The notes under the pieces: model-generated
Databases searched by the model: none
Seen by the model: the letters and a program-made list of their open reading frames with translations, nothing else
Told to the model about the DNA's origin: nothing
Translations under genes and position numbers: made by a program
Assembly (NCBI GenBank): GCA_016211945.1
Contig: JACRHV010000006.1
Span: 1-46,722, forward strand
Length of the DNA: 46,722 bases
Origin: Minisyncoccota bacterium
Lineage (GTDB): Bacteria > Patescibacteriota > Microgenomatia > UBA1400 > UBA12028
Reading direction: 5' to 3'
In this document: in pieces, positions 15,303-23,609 of the stretch
Numbering within the stretch: the stretch's first letter is position 1
Layout of the letters: each line of letters opens with the position of its first letter

Positions 15303-17858
15303 CTATTGTACCGGCGCTCTGTTCACCGGCGTTAACTCTTCACCACCGCCCCCGCCAGAAATCGGAGGTTCTGGTGGAATAAATCCGCCATCTAAATCCC
15401 AGTCTGTTGGAGGTGTTTTCACTACTCCTGGTGGAAACTGCGCACCTTGTTTACCAAAGTTATTCATAAGAAGTGCGTAATCGCGGTTGTTTACAATACC
15501 ATCGCCATTGAGATCCGCTGACTGGTACTTCCTGAAACACGCTCCCGTATCACTGCCTACACACTCGGTCTTTGGATCACCCCATTGCGTAAACATCTCC
15601 GCGACGTCAAACGTGTTGATCGTGTTGTCCTTTGCTGAACTCGTCGAGTCCGCATACACATTTCCTGCCGCTAAGGTTCCAAAATTCAGTTTTGTATTTG
15701 TCGTCAGCATATAGGCGATCGGTTTTCCGTAGTATGTTCGGAGATGTGCTGGAGTATCGACGTACAAATAGACCGGTCTCGACATCGTTTTTATGACCGA
15801 TGCATCAACAATCTCAAAAACCCCCGACGGAATACTATTTTCATTTCTCTGTAGCGGCACCGTTCCAACTGCTTGAAGTGTTTCTGTAGAAGAGACGCTC
15901 ATTCTCAAATCTTGTGGAGCTGTCGCTATATAGAGGGTGAGCGACGGCAATACGGCGGGATTCCCTTCCAATCCAACCTCCACTGGTATACGCAGTGTTG
16001 TTGCTGGTTTTGGAGTACTTGAGGGAACTGGAGTTGCAATAAGTATGGGTGATGGAGTTGGTGTTGGCGGGAGCGGGGATGGAGCTATCGTTGGCCTTGG
16101 AAAAGGCGTTGGACCAACACTTACCGACGGGAACGTAAAGGTATTTGTCAGTGCGTTATAACACAACGGACTGTCCATGGTCGCAACGAGGACATCATTG
16201 TTCGGATTTCCACTCAATACCGTCAATCCTTTCAACCATTTCATGATCATATACTTTCCATCCTTAGGATAGATGTAATACCACCCCTCATTGGTAGACG
16301 AATCAGGAAGAAAAGTGCTATCAACGAACCATTTTTCCTGTAATCCACCCCAATTTACATAGATGCCGTTTACGTGAATACGTAATGGGGCCACATATGC
16401 CAAAGCCTGTACAACATCAAGACAGGCCTTTTCTTGTACAGGCGGCGACGGAAATGGTTGAGTGCCAAGAACACACATACCGGGAGCACTTCCGTCTGCA
16501 TTCATACCAGCCTCGTCAATAATTTTGCAGTACATGTTGGCGGGACACGTCATGTTTCTACTCGAACAACCTGAGGATGGCGGCGTTGTTGTAGAAGATG
16601 GTGTTGAGGTTTTCCCCTCACATATCAACATTTTTTCACACGGATCCTTAAAACACTGAACACTTTCATATCGACAACCCTCTGGAGGAGCCGGATAGTC
16701 TACAACTGCCGGTCTACAGTATGCAGGCTGCATCTTTTCTGTGCATCCCTCACCGTTTATTGTCACGGGACAGAGCGGCTGTGGTGGTTGATAGCATATT
16801 TCACCCTTCGCACAATCGAGGTCTTTTACACACGTTTTGCTTGGTGGTGGCGTAGGGGTTGGAGAAGGAACTGCAGTTCCTATCTCCGCTTCAAATGTGG
16901 GAGGAGCACTCAAAAGACGTTCTTGTGGTTTCTGCACACTTGCCGCAAGAAGGGTGGAAAAACCGTTTATGTTTGTATCGTCTGTTGTGGTTGCTCCCCT
17001 ATACACGTACTGTATACGAAGTTTTCCAGGATTTTTTGGTGCGATAAAATGCAAGGTGCCAAATACACCCTTTCCAGAAAATCCTTTAAAATGACCTTGA
17101 TCGTCCACGGCATACGCCTTTACACCGGACAAGGCGATGGTGTTTTGATTGGAGATGATCGTTCCCCTATTTGCCGTTGGATATTCGTCAAAAAGAGACC
17201 CTTGTTTCAAATCGGTCAACACGAGTTGGTCCTGCGTGTTTGAAAGCGCCGCATCCACAGTATTGTCAGGAGGGACTGGATTAATAACCATCTCGATTGG
17301 CTTTATGTCCATTCCAGGGAGATATGGGACACCCTCACCAGGTGGAATTGGCAACGGTCCATCTTCCCTTGGCATACAGTATGAGGAAGGAAATACCTGA
17401 ATACACGCTTGTCCCTCCGGACACAACGGCATCGGCGGCTGATAACATCTCCCCCCTCCACAATCATCATCTGTTGTACAGCCCTTTTGTGAACTTTGTG
17501 AGGTTGGGGTAAATGAGTATGAGACAATCGCGTCCACACCGGATATTGAATAATTCTCATCTTCCACTGTATTAAGGACCAGATCAACTGTAAATGGTTG
17601 TCCTGGAGAAATTGGTGAGACATTCATGGCGAGAAAACTTTGAGGTTCTCCGCCCGCTTTACTCCTATTATCGGTTGTAGTGTTTTTCACCATAAGATAG
17701 GCTCCTCCGGACAATGCGGCGAGCATAATACCCAATCCCAAACTTACATCGAAAATCGTTCGTTTTGCCTTTTGCGAGATATGAACTGTGGGTGTACCAG
17801 ACGGAGACGTATCGTCATCTGGACGATCAAAAAAATCCTGAGGTTGGACATGAAGCAT
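15303..17858 (-). CDS. Membrane-anchored cohesin/dockerin protein with Cys-rich modules
   Basis: The predicted 851 residues have a short cytoplasmic start, a membrane helix at about 38-57 and a cohesin-like domain at about 70-325. That domain is interrupted by a Cys-rich insert (about 127-190). Two or three Cys-rich modules follow (about 345-480), then a WYYIYPKDGKY-containing region, a Pro/Thr linker and a beta domain. The C-terminus has a dockerin-like pair: DNTINTFDVAEMF and ADLNGDGIVNNRDYALL, the latter a full EF-hand-type calcium loop. I chose the ATG at 17858, not the open frame to 17951, because TTGACA with a 17-bp spacer and a CAGCAT box ends 6 nt before it and the longer form would overlap maf. 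Confidence 0.78.
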   Translation of the reverse strand: MLHVQPQDFFDRPDDDTSPSGTPTVHISQKAKRTIFDVSLGLGIMLAALSGGAYLMVKNTTTDNRSKAGGEPQSFLAMNVSPISPGQPFTVDLVLNTVEDENYSISGVDAIVSYSFTPTSQSSQKGCTTDDDCGGGRCYQPPMPLCPEGQACIQVFPSSYCMPREDGPLPIPPGEGVPYLPGMDIKPIEMVINPVPPDNTVDAALSNTQDQLVLTDLKQGSLFDEYPTANRGTIISNQNTIALSGVKAYAVDDQGHFKGFSGKGVFGTLHFIAPKNPGKLRIQYVYRGATTTDDTNINGFSTLLAASVQKPQERLLSAPPTFEAEIGTAVPSPTPTPPPSKTCVKDLDCAKGEICYQPPQPLCPVTINGEGCTEKMQPAYCRPAVVDYPAPPEGCRYESVQCFKDPCEKMLICEGKTSTPSSTTTPPSSGCSSRNMTCPANMYCKIIDEAGMNADGSAPGMCVLGTQPFPSPPVQEKACLDVVQALAYVAPLRIHVNGIYVNWGGLQEKWFVDSTFLPDSSTNEGWYYIYPKDGKYMIMKWLKGLTVLSGNPNNDVLVATMDSPLCYNALTNTFTFPSVSVGPTPFPRPTIAPSPLPPTPTPSPILIATPVPSSTPKPATTLRIPVEVGLEGNPAVLPSLTLYIATAPQDLRMSVSSTETLQAVGTVPLQRNENSIPSGVFEIVDASVIKTMSRPVYLYVDTPAHLRTYYGKPIAYMLTTNTKLNFGTLAAGNVYADSTSSAKDNTINTFDVAEMFTQWGDPKTECVGSDTGACFRKYQSADLNGDGIVNNRDYALLMNNFGKQGAQFPPGVVKTPPTDWDLDGGFIPPEPPISGGGGGEELTPVNRAPVQ

Positions 17859-17864
17859 ACTGCC

Positions 17865-17893
17865 ATGCTGAACTACATCATGGAGAATGTCAA
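17865..17893 (-). promoter_or_regulatory. Candidate promoter of the cohesin/dockerin gene, leaderless
   Basis: On the minus strand a perfect TTGACA (17888-17893), a 17-bp spacer and CAGCAT (17865-17870). The -10 is weak, but it ends 6 nt before the chosen ATG at 17858. It lies within the short gap behind maf. Confidence 0.5.
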
Positions 17894-17919
17894 ATATGTT
17901 TGGTTTTTCTTTGGTAAGG

Positions 17920-18549
17920 TTATGTGCGCATTCCAGTTTTTTCAAATGCACTACGTTCTATGTCAACCTCAATCGGAACACCAAGTTCCTCTAACATGTT
18001 CCGAACTGTTACCAGCGGAAATCCCACAACGTTCAACTCACTTCCTTGTACTTCTTGAATGAATCGCTTCGCGAAGCCTTGAAGTGCATATCCGCCTGCT
18101 TTGTCGTATGGCTCGCTCGTTTCAATGTATTGGTTTATCATCTCGTCACTAAAAGGAAAAAATGTAACGAGACTTTTCACAACCTCTGTCTTTTTCTCGC
18201 CGGTTTCACCATCAATCATGACAACTGCAGTAAAAACTGTATGTTGCTTTCCGCGTAAGGTTTTCAGCATAGCTCGGGCGTCATACAAATCTTTCGGTTT
18301 CCCATAGATCTTTTCATCAAGATAAACCGTTGTGTCCGATGCAATAATAAGTGCTTCCGGAAATTGGTCTGCAACAACAAGCGCTTTTCCCATCGCAATG
18401 GCCGACACATACTCTTCCGGATTGTTGAAATCTTCAAATTTTATTTGTTCTTCCAGAAAATTGCTCACATGTATTTCAAAAGGGATGCCCAACCATTTCA
18501 TGAGTTCTTGACGTCGAAATGAGCTTGAGGCGAGAACAATCTTTTTCAT
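17920..18549 (-). CDS. maf: Maf-family nucleotide pyrophosphatase
   Basis: Maf proteins hydrolyse dTTP/UTP or modified nucleotides to monophosphates and keep wrong bases out of nucleic acids. The 209-residue product has ASSSFRRQELM at the start (known: ASxSPRR), SDTTV (about 72-76), GKPKD and SEPYDKAGGYALQG, all family hallmarks. The frame is open 20 codons upstream, but the MKKIVLASSS start at 18549 fits homology. A TATCAT box ends 7 nt before that ATG and no Shine-Dalgarno is seen. It is divergent from the coiled-coil protein gene at 18596. Confidence 0.92.
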   Translation of the reverse strand: MKKIVLASSSFRRQELMKWLGIPFEIHVSNFLEEQIKFEDFNNPEEYVSAIAMGKALVVADQFPEALIIASDTTVYLDEKIYGKPKDLYDARAMLKTLRGKQHTVFTAVVMIDGETGEKKTEVVKSLVTFFPFSDEMINQYIETSEPYDKAGGYALQGFAKRFIQEVQGSELNVVGFPLVTVRNMLEELGVPIEVDIERSAFEKTGMRT

Positions 18550-18556
18550 AACCGCT

Positions 18557-18562
18557 ATGATA
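18557..18562 (-). promoter_or_regulatory. Candidate -10 box of maf, leaderless
   Basis: TATCAT on the minus strand ends 7 nt before the maf ATG; TG lies directly before it. The region also serves the divergent plus-strand gene. Confidence 0.4.
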
Positions 18563-18595
18563 CACTGTTCTGTAGTGAGATTATAAAGGAGGTAT

Positions 18596-19117
18596 ATGAG
18601 AAAGATCATCTATATATCTGCGTTACTAACGCTCATTCTTCTTGTCGCAACTCCCGCTTCCGTACTCGCTGTGGAAACCTCGCCCTCACTTCGTCAAGAG
18701 ATTAAAACTATAAAACAGGAAAAAAGACAGGTTGTTGCCGCAAGAAAGGCCGATCGATTGGAGAAATATTGTACTGTCGTTGAACAACGTATTATGAATC
18801 TCCTTCGTCGCATAGAGTCAAGAATGGCAAAACAGAAAGCCGATGGAAAAGATGTCACTGCGGTTGAGGCAGCTGTTACTGAAGCAAAAACACACATCAA
18901 TACGGCAACCTCCATGTGTCAACAGGCAGTTGCAAAATATGATGCGGTACCAACCGACAAATGGTCTGCTCAACATCCTTTTGTTGTTGAGGCAAGAGGA
19001 TTCGCAAAACAAGCACATGATGCATTTGTGAATGCGAGAAAGGCAGTTTCCCAAGCTCTCAAATCTCTCGCAGCGAATAATAATAAAGAAACACCTACGA
19101 TAAAAATCACACAATAA
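18596..19117 (+). CDS. Exported helical (coiled-coil-like) protein of unknown function
   Basis: The 173-residue protein has a signal peptide (about 1-25, ending ASVLAVE). The rest is almost wholly charged helix, rich in Lys, Arg, Ala and Gln, with two Cys (58 and 102) that could form a disulfide. It resembles small secreted helical proteins frequent in CPR genomes, but I cannot name a family. A strong AAAGGAGGT lies 2-3 nt before the ATG. A second small membrane protein gene follows 10 bp later, so they form a two-gene unit. A role in the cell envelope is likely. Confidence 0.7.
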   Translation: MRKIIYISALLTLILLVATPASVLAVETSPSLRQEIKTIKQEKRQVVAARKADRLEKYCTVVEQRIMNLLRRIESRMAKQKADGKDVTAVEAAVTEAKTHINTATSMCQQAVAKYDAVPTDKWSAQHPFVVEARGFAKQAHDAFVNARKAVSQALKSLAANNNKETPTIKITQ

Positions 19118-19127
19118 AAGGAGAGAT

Positions 19128-19418
19128 ATGACAAAGCAACAAGTATTTCTTTTCCTTGCAGGGATCGTTGTCGTGTTTGGAGGATACATACTTCTTCTCC
19201 AGAAGAAAAATGTTGTACCCCGCGCTCCTTCTTCAACTCAAACACTGTCTCCTGCACCTATGCAAGCAACTCCATCAACAACACAGATGGATAGTCCTTC
19301 ATATAAACTCGAAGGAACAACCGAAAGTGGTATGAGCGATAAGGATGATACAGCTGCGATACAAAAAGACTTGGACAGTACCGTCATTGACGAGAATTTC
19401 AGTGTGCTCGTTGAATGA
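19128..19418 (+). CDS. Small single-pass membrane protein
   Basis: The 96-residue protein has one N-terminal membrane helix (about 6-24), a basic stop-transfer segment and a Ser/Thr/Pro-rich acidic outer tail. No domain is recognised. AAAGGAGAGAT gives a clear ribosome site, and it follows the helical exported protein by 10 bp. It ends 14 bp from the convergent nrdJ stop, with no visible terminator between them. Confidence 0.65.
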   Translation: MTKQQVFLFLAGIVVVFGGYILLLQKKNVVPRAPSSTQTLSPAPMQATPSTTQMDSPSYKLEGTTESGMSDKDDTAAIQKDLDSTVIDENFSVLVE

Positions 19419-19432
19419 AAAGGCACGGTGTT

Positions 19433-21754
19433 TTACAGTTTGCACTTACTGTACGCGCAGTTCGGGCAGAGGTTGCACCCCTCTTGGTTTTGCATTACAG
19501 TTCCACATTCCGGACATTTTTCTTCATCTGTGGTAATGTCGACGACATCTCCATGTTTGATTTCCTGCCGAATAACGGTAGAAAAATCGTTACGATCGGC
19601 AAGCGGAGTTACTCTATGCTGGCTTTGCATGATCTGCACTGATTTTTTATCCTTTTTCTTATCACTTCCCTGAGACATCACTGAAAGCACCTGAACGCTC
19701 TTGGATCTGTCACGATAAATTGTGATTCCTTTTAGACCTAATTTCCAAGCCAAAATGTAGGCTCCTCGAATTTCCTCAACCGTAGCGTTTGACGGAAAGT
19801 TAATTGTTTTACTCACAGCATTGTCGGTGTGTTTTTGAAATGCGGCCTGCATACGAACGTGCCATTCCCATGAAATATCGTGCGCTGTAACAAAGATGCG
19901 CCGGAGTTCATGCGGAACACTATCGCTATGCTGCACACTTCCCGTTTGTGATACCTCAGCGATAATCGCGTTATACTCACCATTACTTCCAACATATTCT
20001 TTCAATGCATGCTCAAAGTGCGCGTTTACATATGTTAATCCTGATGTATCAACAACATTCTTGTTATAACTCAACGCGAAAATCGGCTCAATACCGCTAC
20101 TGCAATCCGCAGTCATAGAAATTGTTCCTGTTGGTGCGATTGTTGTGATTGCGACATTTCTAAATTTTCTTGGAGAATGTTTGTGTGTATAGCTATGGGT
20201 CACCGGGTCGTATCCACGGGCAAACCAACTCTCCTTCCATCGAGGAAACGATCCCTTTTCCCTTGCCAGTTGCTCCGATGAAATCCAGCTGTTTTCTTGC
20301 ACATGTCGCATCACTTTTTCCGCAAGCTTAACCCCTTCTTCCGAGTTGTATGGAATTCCAAGCTGCACAAGCATATCCGCCCATCCCATGACGCCCAGGC
20401 CTATGCGTCTATTTTTTTTCACCGTTTCTGTAATTTGAGGTAATGGATATTTACACGCGTCAATAACGTTATCTAACATACGTGTTGCAATACGTGCGAC
20501 TTCACCCAACCGTTCCCAATTCACAACACCTTTTCCCTTTGAGTCCATCTTCACAAACGCGGCGAGATTAATCGATCCCAAGTTACACGAGTCAAAACCA
20601 TGAAGGGGTTGTTCACCGCATGGATTTGTTGCATAAATAGGTCCGACGCTATCGCAGAGCGGGTTGTTGCGATTGATCGCATCCCAATAGATCATCCCCG
20701 GATCGCCCGTTCTCCATGCTAAAGAAACAATTTGATCCATAAGCAGTCGTGCAGAGATTTTTTGTATTGGCTCCATAGTGCGTGGATTGCGTAACGCAAA
20801 CTCCGTATCTTTTTCTACCGCTTTCATAAACTCATCTGTCGCACCAACGGAAATATTGAAGTTGCTGATTTCTCCCTCTTCACTTTTACACGTAATAAAC
20901 TCGAGAATATCGGGGTGCCAAGCGGCCAAAATTCCCATGTTCGCACCGCGTTGCTTTCCACCTTGCATAACCTGACGCGTCGCGATATCAAATACCTTCA
21001 TAAATGAAACCGGTCCTGTGGAAAAGCCGCCGGATGATTTGGTGACTGCATCACCGCGGGGACGAAGAGGAGTGAAATCAAAACCCGTACCGCCGCCCGT
21101 CCTATGGACAAGTGCGGTCCACTTTACTGCATCAAAAATGCCTTCCATGCTATCTTCTACTGGTAAGACGAAACAATTTGCGAGTTGATTTTGTGGTGTC
21201 CCAGCATTATTGAGTGTTCTTCCACCGGGCAAAAACTCAAATTTTGTCATGACTTCATAAAACACTTCTCCCCATTTTTTCTGAACTGCTTTTTTTTCTA
21301 CTCCCGCAAGTGTTCGCGCAACACGACGGAACATTTCTGCTGGAGTCTCTGTGGGTTTTCCCTGCTGATCATGAAGGAGATAGCGACGCTCAATAACTTT
21401 AAGTTGATTGATGGAAAGATTGAGGTCATTCTCAACACCAAGAACCGTTTCTGCTTTACGGATTTTTGCGTGTTCTGCTCGATACAAAATGTATGCTTTC
21501 GCGGTTGAAAAATGACCTGCTGCCATGAGAACTTGTTCAACGGTGTCCTGAATCTGTTCAACAGTAACAGGAGATTTTTTTACACCAACAACCTTTTCCA
21601 AAATTCCACGCACTATGCCAGCCAATCGTACCGCATCCTGCTCTCCAAACTCACGCGTCTGAACTCCCGCCTTCTCAATAGCAGTCCCTATTTTTTTCTC
21701 TTCAAATGAAACTTTTGATCCATCTCTCTTTACCACCGTCTTCAACGCAGTCAT
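19433..21754 (-). CDS. nrdJ: Class II (adenosylcobalamin-dependent) ribonucleotide reductase, third copy
   Basis: It reduces ribonucleotides to deoxyribonucleotides with adenosylcobalamin and a thiyl radical. The 773 residues comprise an N-terminal ATP-cone (about 5-95, beginning with TVVKRDGSKVSFE), the reductase barrel and a C-terminal zinc-like/thiol tail with CPECG and CPNCAYSKC. Active-site signs: [16 protein letters not shown] (N-x-C-x-E triad) and DSCNLGSINL. It has no intein. Its ATG overlaps the MazG stop by 4 bp and AAGGAG lies upstream. It is the last gene of the nrd operon and convergent with the small membrane protein gene. The ATP-cone implies allosteric control of overall activity. 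Confidence 0.95.
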   Translation of the reverse strand: MTALKTVVKRDGSKVSFEEKKIGTAIEKAGVQTREFGEQDAVRLAGIVRGILEKVVGVKKSPVTVEQIQDTVEQVLMAAGHFSTAKAYILYRAEHAKIRKAETVLGVENDLNLSINQLKVIERRYLLHDQQGKPTETPAEMFRRVARTLAGVEKKAVQKKWGEVFYEVMTKFEFLPGGRTLNNAGTPQNQLANCFVLPVEDSMEGIFDAVKWTALVHRTGGGTGFDFTPLRPRGDAVTKSSGGFSTGPVSFMKVFDIATRQVMQGGKQRGANMGILAAWHPDILEFITCKSEEGEISNFNISVGATDEFMKAVEKDTEFALRNPRTMEPIQKISARLLMDQIVSLAWRTGDPGMIYWDAINRNNPLCDSVGPIYATNPCGEQPLHGFDSCNLGSINLAAFVKMDSKGKGVVNWERLGEVARIATRMLDNVIDACKYPLPQITETVKKNRRIGLGVMGWADMLVQLGIPYNSEEGVKLAEKVMRHVQENSWISSEQLAREKGSFPRWKESWFARGYDPVTHSYTHKHSPRKFRNVAITTIAPTGTISMTADCSSGIEPIFALSYNKNVVDTSGLTYVNAHFEHALKEYVGSNGEYNAIIAEVSQTGSVQHSDSVPHELRRIFVTAHDISWEWHVRMQAAFQKHTDNAVSKTINFPSNATVEEIRGAYILAWKLGLKGITIYRDRSKSVQVLSVMSQGSDKKKDKKSVQIMQSQHRVTPLADRNDFSTVIRQEIKHGDVVDITTDEEKCPECGTVMQNQEGCNLCPNCAYSKCKL

Positions 21755-22182
21755 TTCTTCTCCTTCTCTTGCTCCGGTTCATACAGTGGATGACCGCCTC
21801 GAGTTGCTGCTTTTATTTTGTAATAGGCCCGATCTTTTTCTTCCTGTGTCATGGTGGGGGAAAAAAGTGATTCTGGATATTTCTTCTCATTTTTTTCCAT
21901 TTTTCTCTCAAATGCTTGTGCGACATCGATTCCAAGTCGATCGCCCAAGTTCACGAGCCACCACAACACATCACTCATTTCTTCACTAATTGCGTCCTTA
22001 ATTTTTTGATTGTTCAGTACTTCATCACCAGTGAGCCACTGAAAATGCTCAAGAAGCTCGGACCCCTCAAGAATCAAGGAAAGTGCTATATCCTTAGGAT
22101 CCTCATTTGTCCATCCTCGCTTTTTTCGAAATATTCGAATAAGCTCTTTTATTTGTGAGAGTGATGTCGTCTGGTCATTCAT
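21751..22182 (-). CDS. MazG-like nucleotide pyrophosphohydrolase
   Basis: A 143-residue all-alpha NTP-PPase of the MazG/dUTPase-like group. The EGSELLEHF segment (Glu-rich helix with ExxE), EEMSDVLWWLVNL (EExxD) and a downstream charged helix supply metal ligands. Such enzymes cleave (d)NTPs to monophosphates and act on dCTP or aberrant nucleotides; which one cannot be told. Homology and an AGGGAG site support the ATG at 22182, not the open frame to 22323. It lies 34 bp behind the Nudix gene and overlaps nrdJ by 4 bp, giving a pool-cleaning enzyme translated together with a reductase. Confidence 0.85.
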   Translation of the reverse strand: MNDQTTSLSQIKELIRIFRKKRGWTNEDPKDIALSLILEGSELLEHFQWLTGDEVLNNQKIKDAISEEMSDVLWWLVNLGDRLGIDVAQAFERKMEKNEKKYPESLFSPTMTQEEKDRAYYKIKAATRGGHPLYEPEQEKEKK

Positions 22183-22216
22183 TTGTTTTTCTCCCTCTGT
22201 GGCGCAGTGTCCCTTT

Positions 22217-22705
22217 TTACAACGTTTTTGCGTAATCATCAAGCATTGTTCTATGATCAAAAGCAACGTTTTCTGGTAATTGATGAAGTGGGAACCATTG
22301 GATATCGGTTGCTTCTTCCTCATTTGCCGTCAACACTCCTTGGTACGTTGCAATAAAACAATGTCCTATGTTCTGTCTTCCATCCAAATCTCTTGCGGGA
22401 TTATCGTAGAGTCTGAAGAACGTGATCGTGCTGACGTCCAAACCAGTCTCTTCTTTTACTTCCCTCTTGGCTGTTTGCTCCAACCGCTCTCCCCAATCAA
22501 CATATCCTCCAGGAAGTGACCACCACCCTTGTTGTGGCATCGCAGCGCGCCGAATAAATAAGACCTCTTTTCTTTCATTGAGCATGATCACCTCAACCGT
22601 ACTACACCGAACGTTATATCGAGCACAGGATGGACAAAACGTCCCAGTTGGAATCTTTCCATTTGGATACTTTGTCCATGTTATAGTGATTTGATCTTTA
22701 GTCAT
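22217..22705 (-). CDS. Nudix hydrolase
   Basis: The 162-residue protein has a complete Nudix box from G67 to L89: G, x5, E73, x7, REVKEETG. This catalyses hydrolysis of nucleoside diphosphates linked to another group. A short CPSC segment near residues 24-27 may bind zinc, as in NUDT12/NadC-like Nudix proteins. The box, GWWSLPGGYVD and the PARDLDGR segment suggest a nucleotide or cofactor substrate (ADP-ribose or oxidised dNTP), which is an inference. The ATG overlaps the membrane protease gene by 8 bp, and AGAGAG lies 5 nt upstream. Confidence 0.9.
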   Translation of the reverse strand: MTKDQITITWTKYPNGKIPTGTFCPSCARYNVRCSTVEVIMLNERKEVLFIRRAAMPQQGWWSLPGGYVDWGERLEQTAKREVKEETGLDVSTITFFRLYDNPARDLDGRQNIGHCFIATYQGVLTANEEEATDIQWFPLHQLPENVAFDHRTMLDDYAKTL

Positions 22706-23609
22706 GCGTTCTCTCTTTCATTAATGCAACGTCAAGATAATCGAGAAAAACATGTTCGTTCATCTCAATCGCACCACTTAATTCTTGAAAAAGTGTGTCA
22801 CCAAAGTCGTATGAAAACTTTTCTTCTACAGCTCTACCATAAACAAAACCAAATACCCCCAGGCCCATACTTAATAAAAACAAGCTAACTCCTAGCCCCT
22901 CATCAATTGAAGTTAATCTTTCACTAAAAATGTTTACCAGCCATGTTGTTAATAACGTTGGAGTTAACGCCAGTGTTGTGATAAGTGCTCTTTTCTCAAA
23001 TATTTTTCTCCGATGTTCCAGTTCATGCGCAAGCGTCCAGGACATTTCAGATTTCAACGCACGAACAAGCTGTCTTTTTATAAATTCCTTTGCACGCGTC
23101 TGTTGTTCTTCCGCTGGAAGTGTATTTGAAAGAGTTCCTTGTTTTGAAGCCTTGAGATACTTTGATCTCCTCTTCATATTTCCTTTTAAAAGACTTCTAT
23201 GAAAATCTGTCCCTAATGTTTTCATTGCCATATATGGCCAATTTGTGGGAAAAAAAGGAGAGGTTACTACTTTTGTTACAAGATCATCTTCATTCATTTT
23301 CTCTTTTGTGAGATATCCATACACATAGCATAATGCTTTCATAAAACTTTGTTGATAAATAAGAATTCTCTTTTTTGATAGTTCATATCTTGCCAGACTC
23401 CCCGGGTCTTCTTCATTTGTAAGCACAACAGAAGAAAGTAGGTTCTCAGGAAAACCAGCCCGCAACAAAACTTCGCGCACTTTGTGCATATCAATTGAGA
23501 AAATTGCTTCTTGTGGAGACATTTTCTCCAACTGAAATGTAAAATCTTCGACTAATTCTGTGGGAACTTCTGCTGTATCAAGATTTTTATTTACCATATG
23601 TTGTTTCAT
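22698..23609 (-). CDS. M48-like membrane zinc metallopeptidase, unknown role
   Basis: The 303-residue protein has a soluble N-terminal half, then SWTLAHELEH, a HExxH zinc-peptidase motif. Two membrane helices follow, then an acidic segment (GRAVEEKFSYDFGD) where M48 enzymes have their third metal ligand, usually written ExxxD. The order HExxH, two helices, Glu matches M48 (HtpX/Oma1-type) peptidases. Similarity beyond that is weak, and the Glu-to-Asp spacing is one residue longer. It starts directly after the stop of the intein-bearing nrdJ and overlaps Nudix. An M48-like protein is unexpected in a ribonucleotide reductase operon. Family is moderately sure; substrate unknown. Confidence 0.65.
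   Translation of the reverse strand: MKQHMVNKNLDTAEVPTELVEDFTFQLEKMSPQEAIFSIDMHKVREVLLRAGFPENLLSSVVLTNEEDPGSLARYELSKKRILIYQQSFMKALCYVYGYLTKEKMNEDDLVTKVVTSPFFPTNWPYMAMKTLGTDFHRSLLKGNMKRRSKYLKASKQGTLSNTLPAEEQQTRAKEFIKRQLVRALKSEMSWTLAHELEHRRKIFEKRALITTLALTPTLLTTWLVNIFSERLTSIDEGLGVSLFLLSMGLGVFGFVYGRAVEEKFSYDFGDTLFQELSGAIEMNEHVFLDYLDVALMKERTHD

Noticed and set aside
17859-17951. Longer N-terminus of the cohesin/dockerin protein
   Set aside because: It would overlap maf, lacks a ribosome site and would run through a TTGACA promoter-like element; the ATG at 17858 fits better.
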